This document shows, one piece after another, positions 1 to 8,805 of a DNA stretch of 64,000 nt; position 1 is the stretch's first letter; every line of letters begins with the position of its first letter. Both the position numbers and the translations under genes were made by a program. A model generated the notes under the pieces. The model was not told where the DNA came from. It saw nothing but the letters and a program-made list of their open reading frames with translations, and searched no databases. Location of the stretch: NCBI GenBank assembly GCA_018402565.1, contig JAGYIQ010000003.1:748130-812129 (forward strand), read 5' to 3'. This DNA comes from Pirellulaceae bacterium. Lineage in GTDB: Bacteria > Planctomycetota > Planctomycetia > Pirellulales > Pirellulaceae.

Positions 1-58
1 CCCTTTACCAGACCGAACCCCAAATTTTACCGTGACCAAAATTTTACGGTGACAGAGC
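1..58. mobile_element. Partial element B (right end), cut by window edge
   Basis: The first bases (ccctttacca... followed by ggtgacagagca) resemble the right arm of the element B copies at 36.4-36.6 kb, which read ccctttaccacaacgatccc and end in ggtgacaaagca. Only this arm is inside the window. An AT-rich stretch with two similar blocks (aaattttac) replaces the middle of the arm. Confidence 0.5.
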
Positions 59-83
59 ATTGGAGACCGGCGGAAGGGAAGCG

Positions 84-437
84 ATGACTGAAGGTAAAGA
101 CGAGCGAATCAGGCCAGCAGCGGCGGGACCTGAAGATGACTGGGAAGCCACCAAGCTGACGACCGTCTACGTCTTGGCCCTTGGACTTCCTTTTGTCTCG
201 GTGATTGGCGGATTCCACGGGGCTTCTATCCATAGCCCGGGTGCTGAACCGATTGTGTTGCTGTTGGTGCTCACGGGTTTTGGCTGCCTACCACTCAGTT
301 TGTTGATTTCAGTCGGCGTGAGCCTTTACGCCGCCACCCAGCGGAAGCACATCGTCGGGCTGCTGTTCGCTCTTTCCTTGGCCCATTTTTTCATATTCGT
401 CGTTTCAGTCATGGTAGGGCGCAACACGTCCTTCTGA
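84..437 (+). CDS. Small three-helix membrane protein of unknown function
   Basis: A 117-residue protein with three clear hydrophobic segments: about residues 25-45, 52-80 and 88-110. The first 20 residues are charged and cytoplasm-like (MTEGKDERIRP). I chose the ATG at 84 because a strong purine-rich ribosome site, ggaagggaag, sits directly before it; a TTG at 60 in the same frame lies at the edge of the element B remnant and is less likely. No family is recognised. It stands alone, with more than 1 kb of gene-free DNA after it. Coding is supported by the hydrophobic pattern and ribosome site, not by a recognised homologue. Confidence 0.6.
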   Translation: MTEGKDERIRPAAAGPEDDWEATKLTTVYVLALGLPFVSVIGGFHGASIHSPGAEPIVLLLVLTGFGCLPLSLLISVGVSLYAATQRKHIVGLLFALSLAHFFIFVVSVMVGRNTSF

Positions 438-491
438 CGCACAACCAAGGGGCAGCACCTGGTACCTCTCGCCCCGAAATAGGACCACCAA

Positions 492-505
492 CCGTGAACG
501 GTTAC
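492..505. repeat. Solitary end of element A
   Basis: The sequence ccgtgaacggttac matches the terminal inverted repeat of the complete element A copies (28159-28321 and others). No matching left end is visible within 200 bp upstream, so this is a remnant or a chance match. Confidence 0.35.
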
Positions 506-597
506 TCAAAATCAACGCTGGCTCACTGGCATGGGCCGACAAGAGCCCCAAAAGTACCGAGCCAAGCCCGCTGTCGTTTCCCGACCTGAACATCTCC

Positions 598-668
598 CGA
601 GCGCAAGCCCACCTGAGCGCAAGCCCACCTGAACTGCGACCACCTGAGCCGCGGCAACCTGAGCTGCA
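598..668. repeat. Degenerate 15-16 bp tandem repeat
   Basis: Two near-exact copies of gagcgcaagcccacct are followed by decayed copies (gaactgcgaccacct, gagccgcggcaacct). The array ends at gagctgcaattg. Confidence 0.6.
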
Positions 669-1173
669 ATTGTCTCAAAATGAGAAGAGAGTAACAGGTT
701 GAGACAGCCCGGGGTCTGCCGTTGGGGGCGGCGGCAGTAAGGGTAGGCAGTTCGGCCGAACCGTGCACAACGATGCGCCGCAAATCGCCGCGTTTTCCGG
801 AGTGACGGCTTGGACAATCGCTGCACTAAAGGGCAATCCCAGTTTTTCTTTCGCTCCGAGCCCACGTTTGGCACACGGGTTGCCTAATGGTTTCGTCGTG
901 GTCGCTCGAGAACGCTTTGCTTGGTGTTGGTTAGGTAGCAGCAAGCGAGTGGGCTCGGTCGATCGCGAGAAAATTCAGGCCGGCTTTCGGTCTCTTCCCG
1001 TCTCACCCGTCGTGATCGGGGGCCGGTCTGATTTTCTTCTCGCAGCGGCGGAGCTTTGAGCCAACCGTCCCTGAACATCACAACATTGACTGGCATCCTG
1101 TGTTCGGGGCGGTTTCCGCTCTCGCACTTCCATGGAGATTCGCTCCGGACTCAGGTCCAGGCCAATCCGGCCC

Positions 1174-1288
1174 CGCCGCGTCGCTTCATCCGGCCACGCC
1201 GGGCCTGGTTATCTAACCTCGCCGCGTCGCTTCATCCGGCCTCACCGCGTCGCTTCATCCGGCCCCGCCGGGCCTGGTTATTTAACCC
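1174..1288. repeat. Imperfect direct repeat, cgtcgcttcatccggcc family
   Basis: Three copies of ccgcgtcgcttcatccggcc occur at about 1175, 1221 and 1244. The first and third are followed by ccgccgggcctggttat or acgccgggcctggttat, so the repeat unit is about 46 bp with one short copy between. Confidence 0.7.
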
Positions 1289-1479
1289 CGCTGGTTCTGG
1301 TCCGCGTTTTCTATCAGCCTCTGGAGCAGCGTTGGGCCAGGCCCGCGAGCCGGGTTCTGCCTGACTTCACTGCCTGACTTCACTGCCGGCCTCCCGTTCG
1401 CGGTATCGCATGTTGCCAAAAGCCAACCGTGCTGGGGTGGGGTCGATCGCCTGACTAAGATGGCAGTACCCCAGGCGAT

Positions 1480-3045
1480 GTGGTTATCGCTTCGGTTGTC
1501 TTCGCCCCGGGACGCCGCATGTTGCTCATTCAGTTTTTGATCGCGGTCCCGCTGCTGCTGGCTGTGGCCGCTACGGAATGGCCGACGCCAGCGTGGTGGT
1601 TGGGACCGGCACCCACCCTCCTCGTCGTCTGGCTGGGACTTTGGCTGCATGTCTTCTTGCCCACCGTGGCCGTGCTGGGCTGGCAACGCTGGAACGCCCA
1701 TCGCGGGCCGTTGTCTGCCCACGGCCAGAGCTGGCTATCGCTCGCGACCTGGGCCGTCGCCTCCCTCTCGTTGACCTGGGGCTGGGGTTGGTCCCACTGG
1801 GTGACTCGAGTGACGGACAACCATGGCCTGTGGGCGACCACGTTGATCGTGTTGCCGCACCTCTTCGGCCTGCAGTGGGTCTGGACGTCACCTTCGTTGC
1901 CGTTGCTGTGGAACGCCAGCCGTCTGCCGGGGCTGTCCGTCTGGCGTCTGTGGCAGCACATTGCCACCGACCTGCTGGCGCGAATGCAGTGGTACCTACT
2001 GCCCGTGCTCCTGCCGCTGATGGTGGTCGTCGGGGGCCGAGAGCTGTTGGAGTGCACCCCGATTTGGACGGAATTGGATTGGATGACGCAGGTCGTCACG
2101 CTGACCGTCGGATCGATGGCCGTTGTCTGGCTAATTTTTCCGCTGGCCTTGGGCTGCCTCCTCCCGACAAGCCCACTGGACGACCCCGTCTTGCGAGCTT
2201 GGTCGCACCAAATCAGCCGCTCCTTGCGGCTCGGTTGCCGTGAAGTCACGCAGTGGAACACGCAGCACCGCGTCGCCAACGCCATGGTCTTGGGCGGTCT
2301 GCCCGGTTGGCGGAAGATCCTGATCAGCGATTTGTTGTGCCGGGCGCTGACCCGGTCCGAGGTCGGCGCCGTGTTTTTGCATGAGGCCGGGCACCTGCGG
2401 CGTTATCACTTGGGTTGGCGGATGGCGACCTTGGCACTGGCGGCCCAGGTACTGCTGCTGGGCATCGAGCAGGCTGACGCGATTGGCCTGTCCCTGGCGG
2501 ACGACTCCCTCGAGCGTCTCGGTGGAGGATTTCTGGCTTTTTCCGCCTGGCTCGTGACCTCACTCCTGCTGCTGGGTTTCGTCTCACGGTCACTGGAGTT
2601 CGACGCCGACGCTTTTGTCGTGGACCAGGCCTTGCAGCCGACGAATCGCGCGGGCGGAACTCCAACGCTCCCAACCCCTCAGCCGCCATCCGCACCCGAC
2701 GACAGACTCCCGCGTCCCGCCACTGAGCCTCCAAGCCATGAGCCTCCAAGCGGTGAGCATGTAGCCGGTGAGCATGCAGCCACTGACTTGACGGGCGGCG
2801 GATTGATAGTTGAGGAAGGGGTGCGAGTCCAGGCCGAGGACTTGGTCGCGGCCTTGAAAAAAACGGCAATCTTAACACAAAGCCGCACAGACCGAGCGAC
2901 TTGGTTGCATCCCTCCGTCGATCAACGGATCGCGCGGATCAGCGCCCTCCAGGCCTCGGCCGTCTTTCGCCGCCTCGCCAACCGCCGCTTGACCCTGATG
3001 AAGCTGCTGTTGCTCCTCGGCTTAACGCTGGCGTTACTGGTCTGA
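1480..3045 (+). CDS. Membrane-embedded M48-like zinc metallopeptidase
   Basis: Predicted integral membrane protease of 521 residues. The zinc site is visible as H301-E-A-G-H305, with a downstream E373-FDAD motif that supplies the third ligand in M48 (HtpX/Ste24-like) peptidases. Several hydrophobic segments lie before the motif (about 16-35, 45-68, 85-105, 165-185, 205-225) and two after it (315-365). A last one forms the C-terminus (about 500-521). A Pro/Glu/His-rich insert of about 60 residues (roughly 390-450) follows the EFDAD motif and looks like a flexible linker. M56 (BlaR1-like) membership is the alternative, but the glutamate/aspartate motif favours M48. The start is uncertain: GTG at 1480 or ATG at 1519. 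The gene converges on the minus-strand hydrolase with a 12-bp overlap. Confidence 0.8.
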   Translation: MVIASVVFAPGRRMLLIQFLIAVPLLLAVAATEWPTPAWWLGPAPTLLVVWLGLWLHVFLPTVAVLGWQRWNAHRGPLSAHGQSWLSLATWAVASLSLTWGWGWSHWVTRVTDNHGLWATTLIVLPHLFGLQWVWTSPSLPLLWNASRLPGLSVWRLWQHIATDLLARMQWYLLPVLLPLMVVVGGRELLECTPIWTELDWMTQVVTLTVGSMAVVWLIFPLALGCLLPTSPLDDPVLRAWSHQISRSLRLGCREVTQWNTQHRVANAMVLGGLPGWRKILISDLLCRALTRSEVGAVFLHEAGHLRRYHLGWRMATLALAAQVLLLGIEQADAIGLSLADDSLERLGGGFLAFSAWLVTSLLLLGFVSRSLEFDADAFVVDQALQPTNRAGGTPTLPTPQPPSAPDDRLPRPATEPPSHEPPSGEHVAGEHAATDLTGGGLIVEEGVRVQAEDLVAALKKTAILTQSRTDRATWLHPSVDQRIARISALQASAVFRRLANRRLTLMKLLLLLGLTLALLV

Positions 3046-4194
3046 GTCGCCCCACTCAGGGCCCGGAACCGGAACGGGCTCTGGGACGGGTTGCACCGCT
3101 GGTAGTAGGCTATCGCGGATGAGGACTCGCGTGCCGGGCAGTTCCAAGTAGTGCGAGAGGAAATGGTTGGTGAGTGTGCAGTCGTTCAACAGATAGGTGC
3201 TGCTGGGGACGCAACAGGTCAACTGGGTTTGCCGCAGGCCGATGGGCTGCTGACGCGTGAACTTTTGATAGACGTCCAAAACACGGTCGTGGGGATTATT
3301 GAGCAGTGTGAGATGCTCCAAACAGGCGGTCAGGCACTGTTTCCCGCTATCGGAATCCAACCACTGAGTCGGCAGGGCCCCCGCGATCATCACCACCCGC
3401 ATCTTTGGACCGGGGCATGCCATTTCACCCGGGGTTGGCCGCTCCAGCATCGCCTGCCAATCGCACAAGCCGCTGGCCAGGGCCTGCGCCCCCAGGCTGT
3501 AGGTGATCACGCCCAGTTGTGAGCAGCGGAGTTGGTGGAAGAACTCGGCCAAATACGTGCCCTGATCGATCGCTCGTTGCTTCTTGATTGCCAAGTCTTG
3601 TCGCGGGCCGGGGATGGGGTCGCTGTTCCAGGCCCAAATGATCCAACGGACGGGCGGGGCAGTCGCCGCACAGACCCGGGCCTCTGGATGCCAAATCAAC
3701 GACTGGTACGTCTCCATCCCGCGGAGACTGGCCCAGTGGAAATCGGTGCGATTGCCGTGAATAAACAACAGATTGTGACGCGTGGCGTCGTCGTTGATCG
3801 ACCGCAGCAGGTGATCGAGTGTTTCGCCCAGCCACACGCCGTCCTGCCACCGCGCGACCGTGGCGGTTTGGAGCGTCGAGCCCTGGGCTGGCGACCGCCT
3901 TTGGCACAGCTCCCGCGTGCTGATCAGCCACACTTCGTCCTCTGCTCGGACTTGCCCCACCAGCGACGCTTCGACCTTTGCTAAGCGATGGGCCTCACCC
4001 ATTCGCAGTTGCGTGGCGTTTTCACTGAAGCTCGGCAACGCCGCATACCCCACCCAAACTTGGGCGAATGCCGGCGACGGGGGGCAAACTAGCCAAGTCA
4101 ACAAGGCGATCCCCAGCCAACAACCCACGAGTAGCCGCAGACGATGGCCCAGTGGAGCCAATCCGGTGCAGCAAGTTGATAGGATGATTGTCAT
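3034..4194 (-). CDS. Secreted alpha/beta hydrolase (DUF900-like)
   Basis: A 386-residue protein beginning with a signal peptide (hydrophobic about 20-38, cleavage near PAFA-QV). An oxyanion-type motif FIHGNRTD lies at about 144-151 and a nucleophile elbow T-Y-S233-L-G at about 231-235, spaced as in alpha/beta hydrolases of the DUF900 group. A histidine in the NHFLSH segment (about 350) is a candidate third catalytic residue. The substrate cannot be read from the sequence; esterase or lipase activity is the family expectation. The two genes converge, and their last 12 bp overlap. Confidence 0.75.
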   Translation of the reverse strand: MTIILSTCCTGLAPLGHRLRLLVGCWLGIALLTWLVCPPSPAFAQVWVGYAALPSFSENATQLRMGEAHRLAKVEASLVGQVRAEDEVWLISTRELCQRRSPAQGSTLQTATVARWQDGVWLGETLDHLLRSINDDATRHNLLFIHGNRTDFHWASLRGMETYQSLIWHPEARVCAATAPPVRWIIWAWNSDPIPGPRQDLAIKKQRAIDQGTYLAEFFHQLRCSQLGVITYSLGAQALASGLCDWQAMLERPTPGEMACPGPKMRVVMIAGALPTQWLDSDSGKQCLTACLEHLTLLNNPHDRVLDVYQKFTRQQPIGLRQTQLTCCVPSSTYLLNDCTLTNHFLSHYLELPGTRVLIRDSLLPAVQPVPEPVPVPGPEWGDSDQ

Positions 4195-4844
4195 GGGTCT
4201 GCTTCAGGATCTCGGACGACACGAACACTGGGCCATCCACGGCGAAGGAAACGGCATTCGGCAACTCGCTCGGTGTCCGAACCCAGTCACGCGTGCGGTG
4301 ACCGCGCCAATCGAACCGCGACCGCGTCGATCTGGCCGCTGGGACAACAGCCCCGCCCCTGCAATTACGGCAGAGGCACGGGACCCAATCCAACGATTCG
4401 TCGACGATAACGATCGCGGGTGTTGGTCGCAGCGTATGTGAAGTAGGGCCTGCGCCACTCGTGTCGCTTAAACGGGCTGTAGCGGCGCCCCACAGCAAGC
4501 GCGGACCGAGTGCGCTTGGCGAGTTGACATGAAAGCGGGGAGTACCCCTGGCACGCCGCTCTGTCAAGCCACAAGCGGCCCGGACTTGCCCCCGAGCCAC
4601 CCGCCCGTTTTTTTTTGACGATCGCATCGGGGCAGCTTGACCTACCCCGACAAAAACCTCGCTAAACCCCGCATTTTCAGGGCTATCGTTGCGATCGCGT
4701 TTTTTTCCCACCGGGGATTGAAGCCAGCAGAAGAAGGGGTTAAGTTTTGTCCCACTCGGTGGAAATGTCTGTGAAGCGGGCAGATGGCGGGTTGTCAGCC
4801 AGCGAGTAAAGATTCGAACGACGTTAGCGGACTGGGATAGCTTC
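4195..4844. other. Divergent intergenic region
   Basis: A 650-bp spacer between the divergent hydrolase and purine nucleoside phosphorylase genes, so both promoters should lie here. I see T-tracts (near 4612 and 4703) and short inverted repeats (tcgggg/ccccga near 4627-4650), but no clear promoter boxes. Open frames here have no recognisable domain. Confidence 0.5.
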
Positions 4845-5672
4845 ATGCTGGATTTGTACGATAAAATTCAGGAATCAACAGCGGCGATCAAAAAGGTTTG
4901 GAATCGCCAACCCCACGCCGGCATTATTCTCGGCACCGGTCTCGGTCCATTGGTTAAGGAAATCGTGGAAGAGGCGTCGTTGGACTACGCCGACATTCCA
5001 CACTTTTTGCGTTCAACAGCCACCAGTCATCGTGGACGACTGGTGTGCGGCGAGCTTAATGGATTGCCTGTAATGGTCATGGAAGGCCGTTTTCACAAAT
5101 ACGAAGGCTACCATCTCAAGGACATCACGTTCCCCGTCCGTGTTATGCACGCGATGGGTGCGGGGTTGTTGGTAGTTTCGAATGCGTGCGGCGGCTTGAA
5201 CCCGAACTATCGCTCCGGCGATATCATGTTGATCGAGGATCAGATCAACCTGTTGGGTGACAACCCACTGTTTGGGATCAACGACGATCGCTTGGGACCG
5301 CGGTTTCCCGACATGTCCCAACCCTACGATTTTCAATTGATTCAACGAGCCCTCCGCGTCGCTCGGGGGCAAGACATCGTGGCCCACCAGGGCGTGTTTG
5401 TCGCCGTCGCTGGCCCGAACCTGGAGACCCGCGCCGAGTACCGCTTTCTCCGCAACATCGGCGCCGATGTGGTCGGTATGAGCACGGTGCCCGAAGTCAT
5501 TGTCGCCGTCCACTGCGGGATGCGAACGGTCGGCTTTTCCGTGATCACCGACATGTGCCTGCCCGATGCGCTGGAGCCCGCCAACGTGGACCACATCATC
5601 GCCACCGCCAACGATGCCGCCCCCCGCCTGACCAAATTGGTCATGGGCGTGCTGGCGGAAGAACATGCCTAA
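4845..5672 (+). CDS. punA: Purine nucleoside phosphorylase (trimeric, type I)
   Basis: Phosphorolysis of purine ribonucleosides or deoxyribonucleosides to base plus ribose-1-phosphate, in cytoplasmic purine salvage. The 275-residue length fits the trimeric class. Visible family motifs are GTGLGP near residue 30, the phosphate-contacting HRGRLVCG, MEGRFHKYEGY, the SNACGGLN segment, and the base-binding region AGPNLETRAEYRFL followed by GADVVGMSTVPE. The start ATG gives the expected N-terminus (MLDLYDKI). The gene stands alone, followed at once by a palindromic tandem repeat. Substrate preference (guanosine/inosine versus adenosine) is not settled by eye. Confidence 0.93.
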   Translation: MLDLYDKIQESTAAIKKVWNRQPHAGIILGTGLGPLVKEIVEEASLDYADIPHFLRSTATSHRGRLVCGELNGLPVMVMEGRFHKYEGYHLKDITFPVRVMHAMGAGLLVVSNACGGLNPNYRSGDIMLIEDQINLLGDNPLFGINDDRLGPRFPDMSQPYDFQLIQRALRVARGQDIVAHQGVFVAVAGPNLETRAEYRFLRNIGADVVGMSTVPEVIVAVHCGMRTVGFSVITDMCLPDALEPANVDHIIATANDAAPRLTKLVMGVLAEEHA

Positions 5673-5687
5673 GCGTAGTTCCACCTC

Positions 5688-5918
5688 CCGGCGACGTACT
5701 TTCTCTCCGCATTCCGCCTGAAGGCGGGACTACCAGCGGAGCCAACTCGGCGGAACACGGGAGCATTTGGCGATGTCCCGCCGCGGGTCGTTTCATCTAC
5801 CGGCGACGTTCTTTCTCTCCGCATTCCGCCTGAAGGCGGGACTACAAGCGGAGCCAACTCGGCGGAACACGGGTGCTGATGGCGAGGTCCCGCCGCTCGT
5901 AGTTCCGCCTTCAGGCGG
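5688..5918. repeat. REP-like palindromic tandem repeat (112-bp unit)
   Basis: Two direct copies of a unit of about 112 bp (starting 5689 and 5801) each contain the palindrome ccgcctgaaggcgg followed by gactac. A third, inverted copy of the palindrome (ccgccttcaggcgg) ends the array near 5904-5917. A related single copy lies at 59814-59845. Downstream to 6137 I see no gene. Confidence 0.85.
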
Positions 5919-6137
5919 TCGCCCCCCATACCCTTATTCGCCCTCCACACCCCCCACCCACTACTCCCTAAGCTACAATAGCGCAGCAGCGTTACGCGAA
6001 CCCCGTCAGTCAGCACGGGGCATCGGCGTCACGCCTCGTTCCGACGGGTTGCTCCGTGCGAGCCTGCCGGCTCGCGAGCAGCTTGTTCCCCGTCCCACTC
6101 CTCCCCTGGTCCCCTGCGACTCTCTGAAAGGTGTACC

Positions 6138-7124
6138 GTGAACGGCCACACGACTTCTGCCTCTGCCGCCCAGACTCCCGCCCCGCGGAGTTTCCGCACC
6201 ATCGCCACCCGACTGGCGATCCTCGTGGCAGTCCTCTGCCTCTTCGCAAACCCCACCGCCAGCACTGCCTGCGTCGCAGCCAATGACGACTCGGCGGTAG
6301 CCACGGTGACTTCCACGACGACGTCCACGGCGGCAGCCCAGTCGGCCCTGCCGCAGCCCAGCGCAGAACCCGCGACCGCGGCCGCCAAGGACTGGAAACT
6401 GGTTTGGCAAGACGAATTCGATGGCGAATCGTTGGATTACTCGAAGTGGGAAATCGAGGTGAATGCGTTTGGGGGCGGCAACCAAGAACTGCAGATCTAT
6501 ACGGATCGACGCGAGAACGTCCGAGTGGAAGGCGGCCGCTTGATCCTGGAAGCCCGGCGAGACAACCATGGCATCCAGGGGACCGTCCGCGAGTACTCGT
6601 CGGGGCGGATTCGCAGCAAACATCGCGGCGACTGGAAGTACGGACGCTTTGAAATCCGCGCAAAAATGCCAGCCGGGGCCGGGTTGTGGCCCGCCGCTTG
6701 GCTGCTGCCCACCGAGGAAAAATATGGTGGATGGGCCGCCAGTGGCGAGATCGACATTATCGAATACAAAGGCCAGGAGCCCAACCAAGTGTGGGGCACT
6801 CTGCACTACGGCGGACACTGGCCAGACAACCGGCATTCGGGCACGCAGTTCAAGTTGACCGAAGGCAGCTTCGCCAGCGACTTTCACACGTTTGCCCTGG
6901 AGTGGGAAGAAGGTGAGATTCGCTGGTATGTGGACGGCCAACTGTATCAGACTCAAAAGCAGTGGGACTCCGTCTCGGCCCCCTTCCCCGCGCCGTTCGA
7001 CCAGCACTTTCACTTGATTTTTAATCTGGCGGTGGGTGGCGGGTTTGTCGGTCCGCCAAATGCCCAGTCCGTCTTTCCGGCGCAGTTCGAAGTCGATTAC
7101 GTCCGCGTCTATGCTCGGCCGTAA
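6138..7124 (+). CDS. Secreted glycoside hydrolase family 16 (beta-glucanase-like)
   Basis: Predicted endo-acting enzyme on beta-1,3 or mixed-linked glucans (laminarin-like), exported. An N-terminal hydrophobic segment (about 22-50) and a low-complexity Thr/Ala linker precede the catalytic domain, which starts at WKLVWQDEFDG (about 83). The GH16 catalytic signature is E204-I-D206-I-I-E209, with nucleophile and acid/base glutamates at either end. The GTG at 6138 gives an arginine-containing leader before the hydrophobic core. Whether the target is laminarin, lichenan, agar or carrageenan needs a subfamily tree; the EIDIIE form without a bulge residue fits laminarinases. No neighbouring sugar transporter or sulfatase is seen. 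Confidence 0.9.
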   Translation: MNGHTTSASAAQTPAPRSFRTIATRLAILVAVLCLFANPTASTACVAANDDSAVATVTSTTTSTAAAQSALPQPSAEPATAAAKDWKLVWQDEFDGESLDYSKWEIEVNAFGGGNQELQIYTDRRENVRVEGGRLILEARRDNHGIQGTVREYSSGRIRSKHRGDWKYGRFEIRAKMPAGAGLWPAAWLLPTEEKYGGWAASGEIDIIEYKGQEPNQVWGTLHYGGHWPDNRHSGTQFKLTEGSFASDFHTFALEWEEGEIRWYVDGQLYQTQKQWDSVSAPFPAPFDQHFHLIFNLAVGGGFVGPPNAQSVFPAQFEVDYVRVYARP

Positions 7125-7308
7125 CCCCGGGTCGTAACCTGTCACGCTGCCTCGGTAACGCGGGCCCCCCTGGCGACCTCGGCGGCCTGGCTGTGTGCAT
7201 GGCCGTGCACGTGGCCGTATCCGTGTCCGTGCTCTTGGGTAGGATTCTGCCCCTGTTTTGGTTAAACTGAGGGGGTGGGGCATCCATTCGCGCGAGACGG
7301 AGCAAACG

Positions 7309-7635
7309 ATGGTTCGGCTGACTGTGCTGTACGGACATCCCGCAGACCCGGCGGCGTTCCAGAAGTACTATCGCGAGGTGCATGTTCCGTTGGCTCGGCA
7401 GATGCAGGGCCTGTTGGGTTGGACGATCGGCCTGTGCGAATCGGTCGTGGGAGATGCACCGCCGCCTTACTACATGATCGTTGGCCTGTACGCGCGGACG
7501 CGGGCCGATATGGATGCGATCTTGGCCTCTCCGGAAGGCCAGGCCACGATCGCCGATGTCCCCAACTTCGCCACCGGTGGAGTGACGTTTCTCTACGACC
7601 ACGAAGAAGTCCTGATCCCGTACGAATTGACTTAG
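7309..7635 (+). CDS. EthD-family small protein
   Basis: A 108-residue protein of the EthD fold (dimeric alpha/beta barrel), shown by the N-terminal VRLTVLYGHPADPAAF and the YYREVHVPLA segment. EthD proteins were named from ethyl tert-butyl ether degradation clusters, but most act in unknown ways. The ATG at 7309 is preceded by a ggag ribosome site; the frame is open further upstream without a good start. The ThuA-like gene follows after 9 bp, suggesting one transcript. Confidence 0.8.
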   Translation: MVRLTVLYGHPADPAAFQKYYREVHVPLARQMQGLLGWTIGLCESVVGDAPPPYYMIVGLYARTRADMDAILASPEGQATIADVPNFATGGVTFLYDHEEVLIPYELT

Positions 7636-7644
7636 GAGTCACCC

Positions 7645-8580
7645 ATGATGGATCGTTCCACGTTCCTGCGTTTGATGGCCGCTGGCTTGGTCGCCGGTCC
7701 TGCTTGTTTGCAAGCCGCCCCCCTGCGTTCGGTTGGCCAGACGAAAAAGTTGGTCTTGATCGCCGGGCGCCCCAGTCATCCTCGGATGATGCACGAGTTC
7801 CGCGCGGGCACCATTCTGCTGGAGAAACGCCTGCAAGCAGTCCCGGGCCTGACCGTTGAACGCCACGAGCAGGGCTGGGTCAAAGACGAGTCGACTCTGG
7901 AGGACGCCGCAGCGATCGTGATCTTCTCCGATGGCGGTGGCGGACACCCGGCTATCCAGGAACAGCGACTCGAACTGCTGGAACGATTGATCGCCAAGGG
8001 CGTCGGGTTCGGTTGCATGCATTTTGGCGTCGAGGTCCCAGCCAACCGCGGCGGTGAACAGTTCCGCCGCTGGATCGGTGGGCACTACGAACACGAGTGG
8101 TCCTGCAATCCGATCTGGGATGCCAAGTTCACCCAGTTCCCCAACCACCCCATCAGTCACGGCGTTCAACCATTCGAGATCAAGGACGAATGGTACTTCA
8201 ACATGCGCTTCGCCGATCGGTTCTCGGGGGACGGCCCCGCCTTGGTCGACGGTGTGGAGTTCACACCCATCCTGGTCGCTCAACCCTCCGACCAAGTCCG
8301 CAACGGCCCGTACGTCTATCCAGCTGGCCCCTACCCGCACATCCAACAAGCGTCGGGACGGCAAGAGGCATTGCTGTGGGCGGTCGATCGGCCTGATGGT
8401 GGACGTGGCTTTGGGTTCACCGGCGGCCACTTCCACGCCAATTGGCAGCATGACGACTTCCGCAAGGTCATCCTCAACTCGCTCTGCTGGGTGACCGGCC
8501 TGGACGTGCCGGCAACCGGCATCGAGTCGGCAGCCGTCAGCGACACCGAGATCAGCGAAAATCTCGACAAGAAGTCCTAA
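7645..8580 (+). CDS. Exported ThuA-like domain protein
   Basis: A 311-residue protein with a short N-terminal signal-like segment (MDRSTFLRLMAAGLVAGPA) followed by a ThuA (trehalose-utilisation-like, glutamine-amidotransferase-fold) domain. Typical elements are KLVLIAGRPSHP (about 34-45), the IVIFSDGGGGH strand, and the FTGGHFHANW motif near the C-terminus, which planctomycete ThuA-like proteins often carry. A tag-gag ribosome site (taggag) lies just before the ATG. The domain has no settled reaction; sugar metabolism is the family guess. It is probably co-transcribed with the EthD gene. Confidence 0.85.
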   Translation: MMDRSTFLRLMAAGLVAGPACLQAAPLRSVGQTKKLVLIAGRPSHPRMMHEFRAGTILLEKRLQAVPGLTVERHEQGWVKDESTLEDAAAIVIFSDGGGGHPAIQEQRLELLERLIAKGVGFGCMHFGVEVPANRGGEQFRRWIGGHYEHEWSCNPIWDAKFTQFPNHPISHGVQPFEIKDEWYFNMRFADRFSGDGPALVDGVEFTPILVAQPSDQVRNGPYVYPAGPYPHIQQASGRQEALLWAVDRPDGGRGFGFTGGHFHANWQHDDFRKVILNSLCWVTGLDVPATGIESAAVSDTEISENLDKKS

Positions 8581-8805
8581 GGTCCCGCGCGGTTTCAACG
8601 ACCGGAAGATCCTCTAAGGCTGGGTAATTTTCCCGGACCCCAGGCATTTCAAGCGTGTCGACCCAGGCGAAAGGGTCCTGACAAACCGAGCGACTTGGAC
8701 GAGGAACTGGATTGGCAACGACTTTTAACGGCCACTGAAATCTGCGATACTACGGTCCGGCGGCATGGTTGCCCCGGACCCGTTGACTTCTCCCCAGGTG
8801 CACTC

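Larger units (their letters stand above)
438..1479. other. Gene-free stretch with degenerate repeats
   Basis: About 1 kb without a convincing gene. Open frames here (for example 763-1059 plus strand) lack ribosome sites and recognisable domains. It holds a solitary element A end at 492-505, a decayed 15-16 bp tandem array at 598-668, and a larger imperfect repeat at 1174-1288. A 13-bp direct duplication (ctgacttcactgc) lies near 1362-1388. Confidence 0.6.

Noticed and set aside
763..1059. A 98-codon plus-strand frame with a GTG start in the first gene-free region
   Set aside because: No ribosome site, no domain, and composition like the surrounding non-coding DNA.
6006..7283. A 425-codon minus-strand frame opposite the GH16 gene
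   Set aside because: Antisense shadow; the GH16 active-site motif is on the plus strand.
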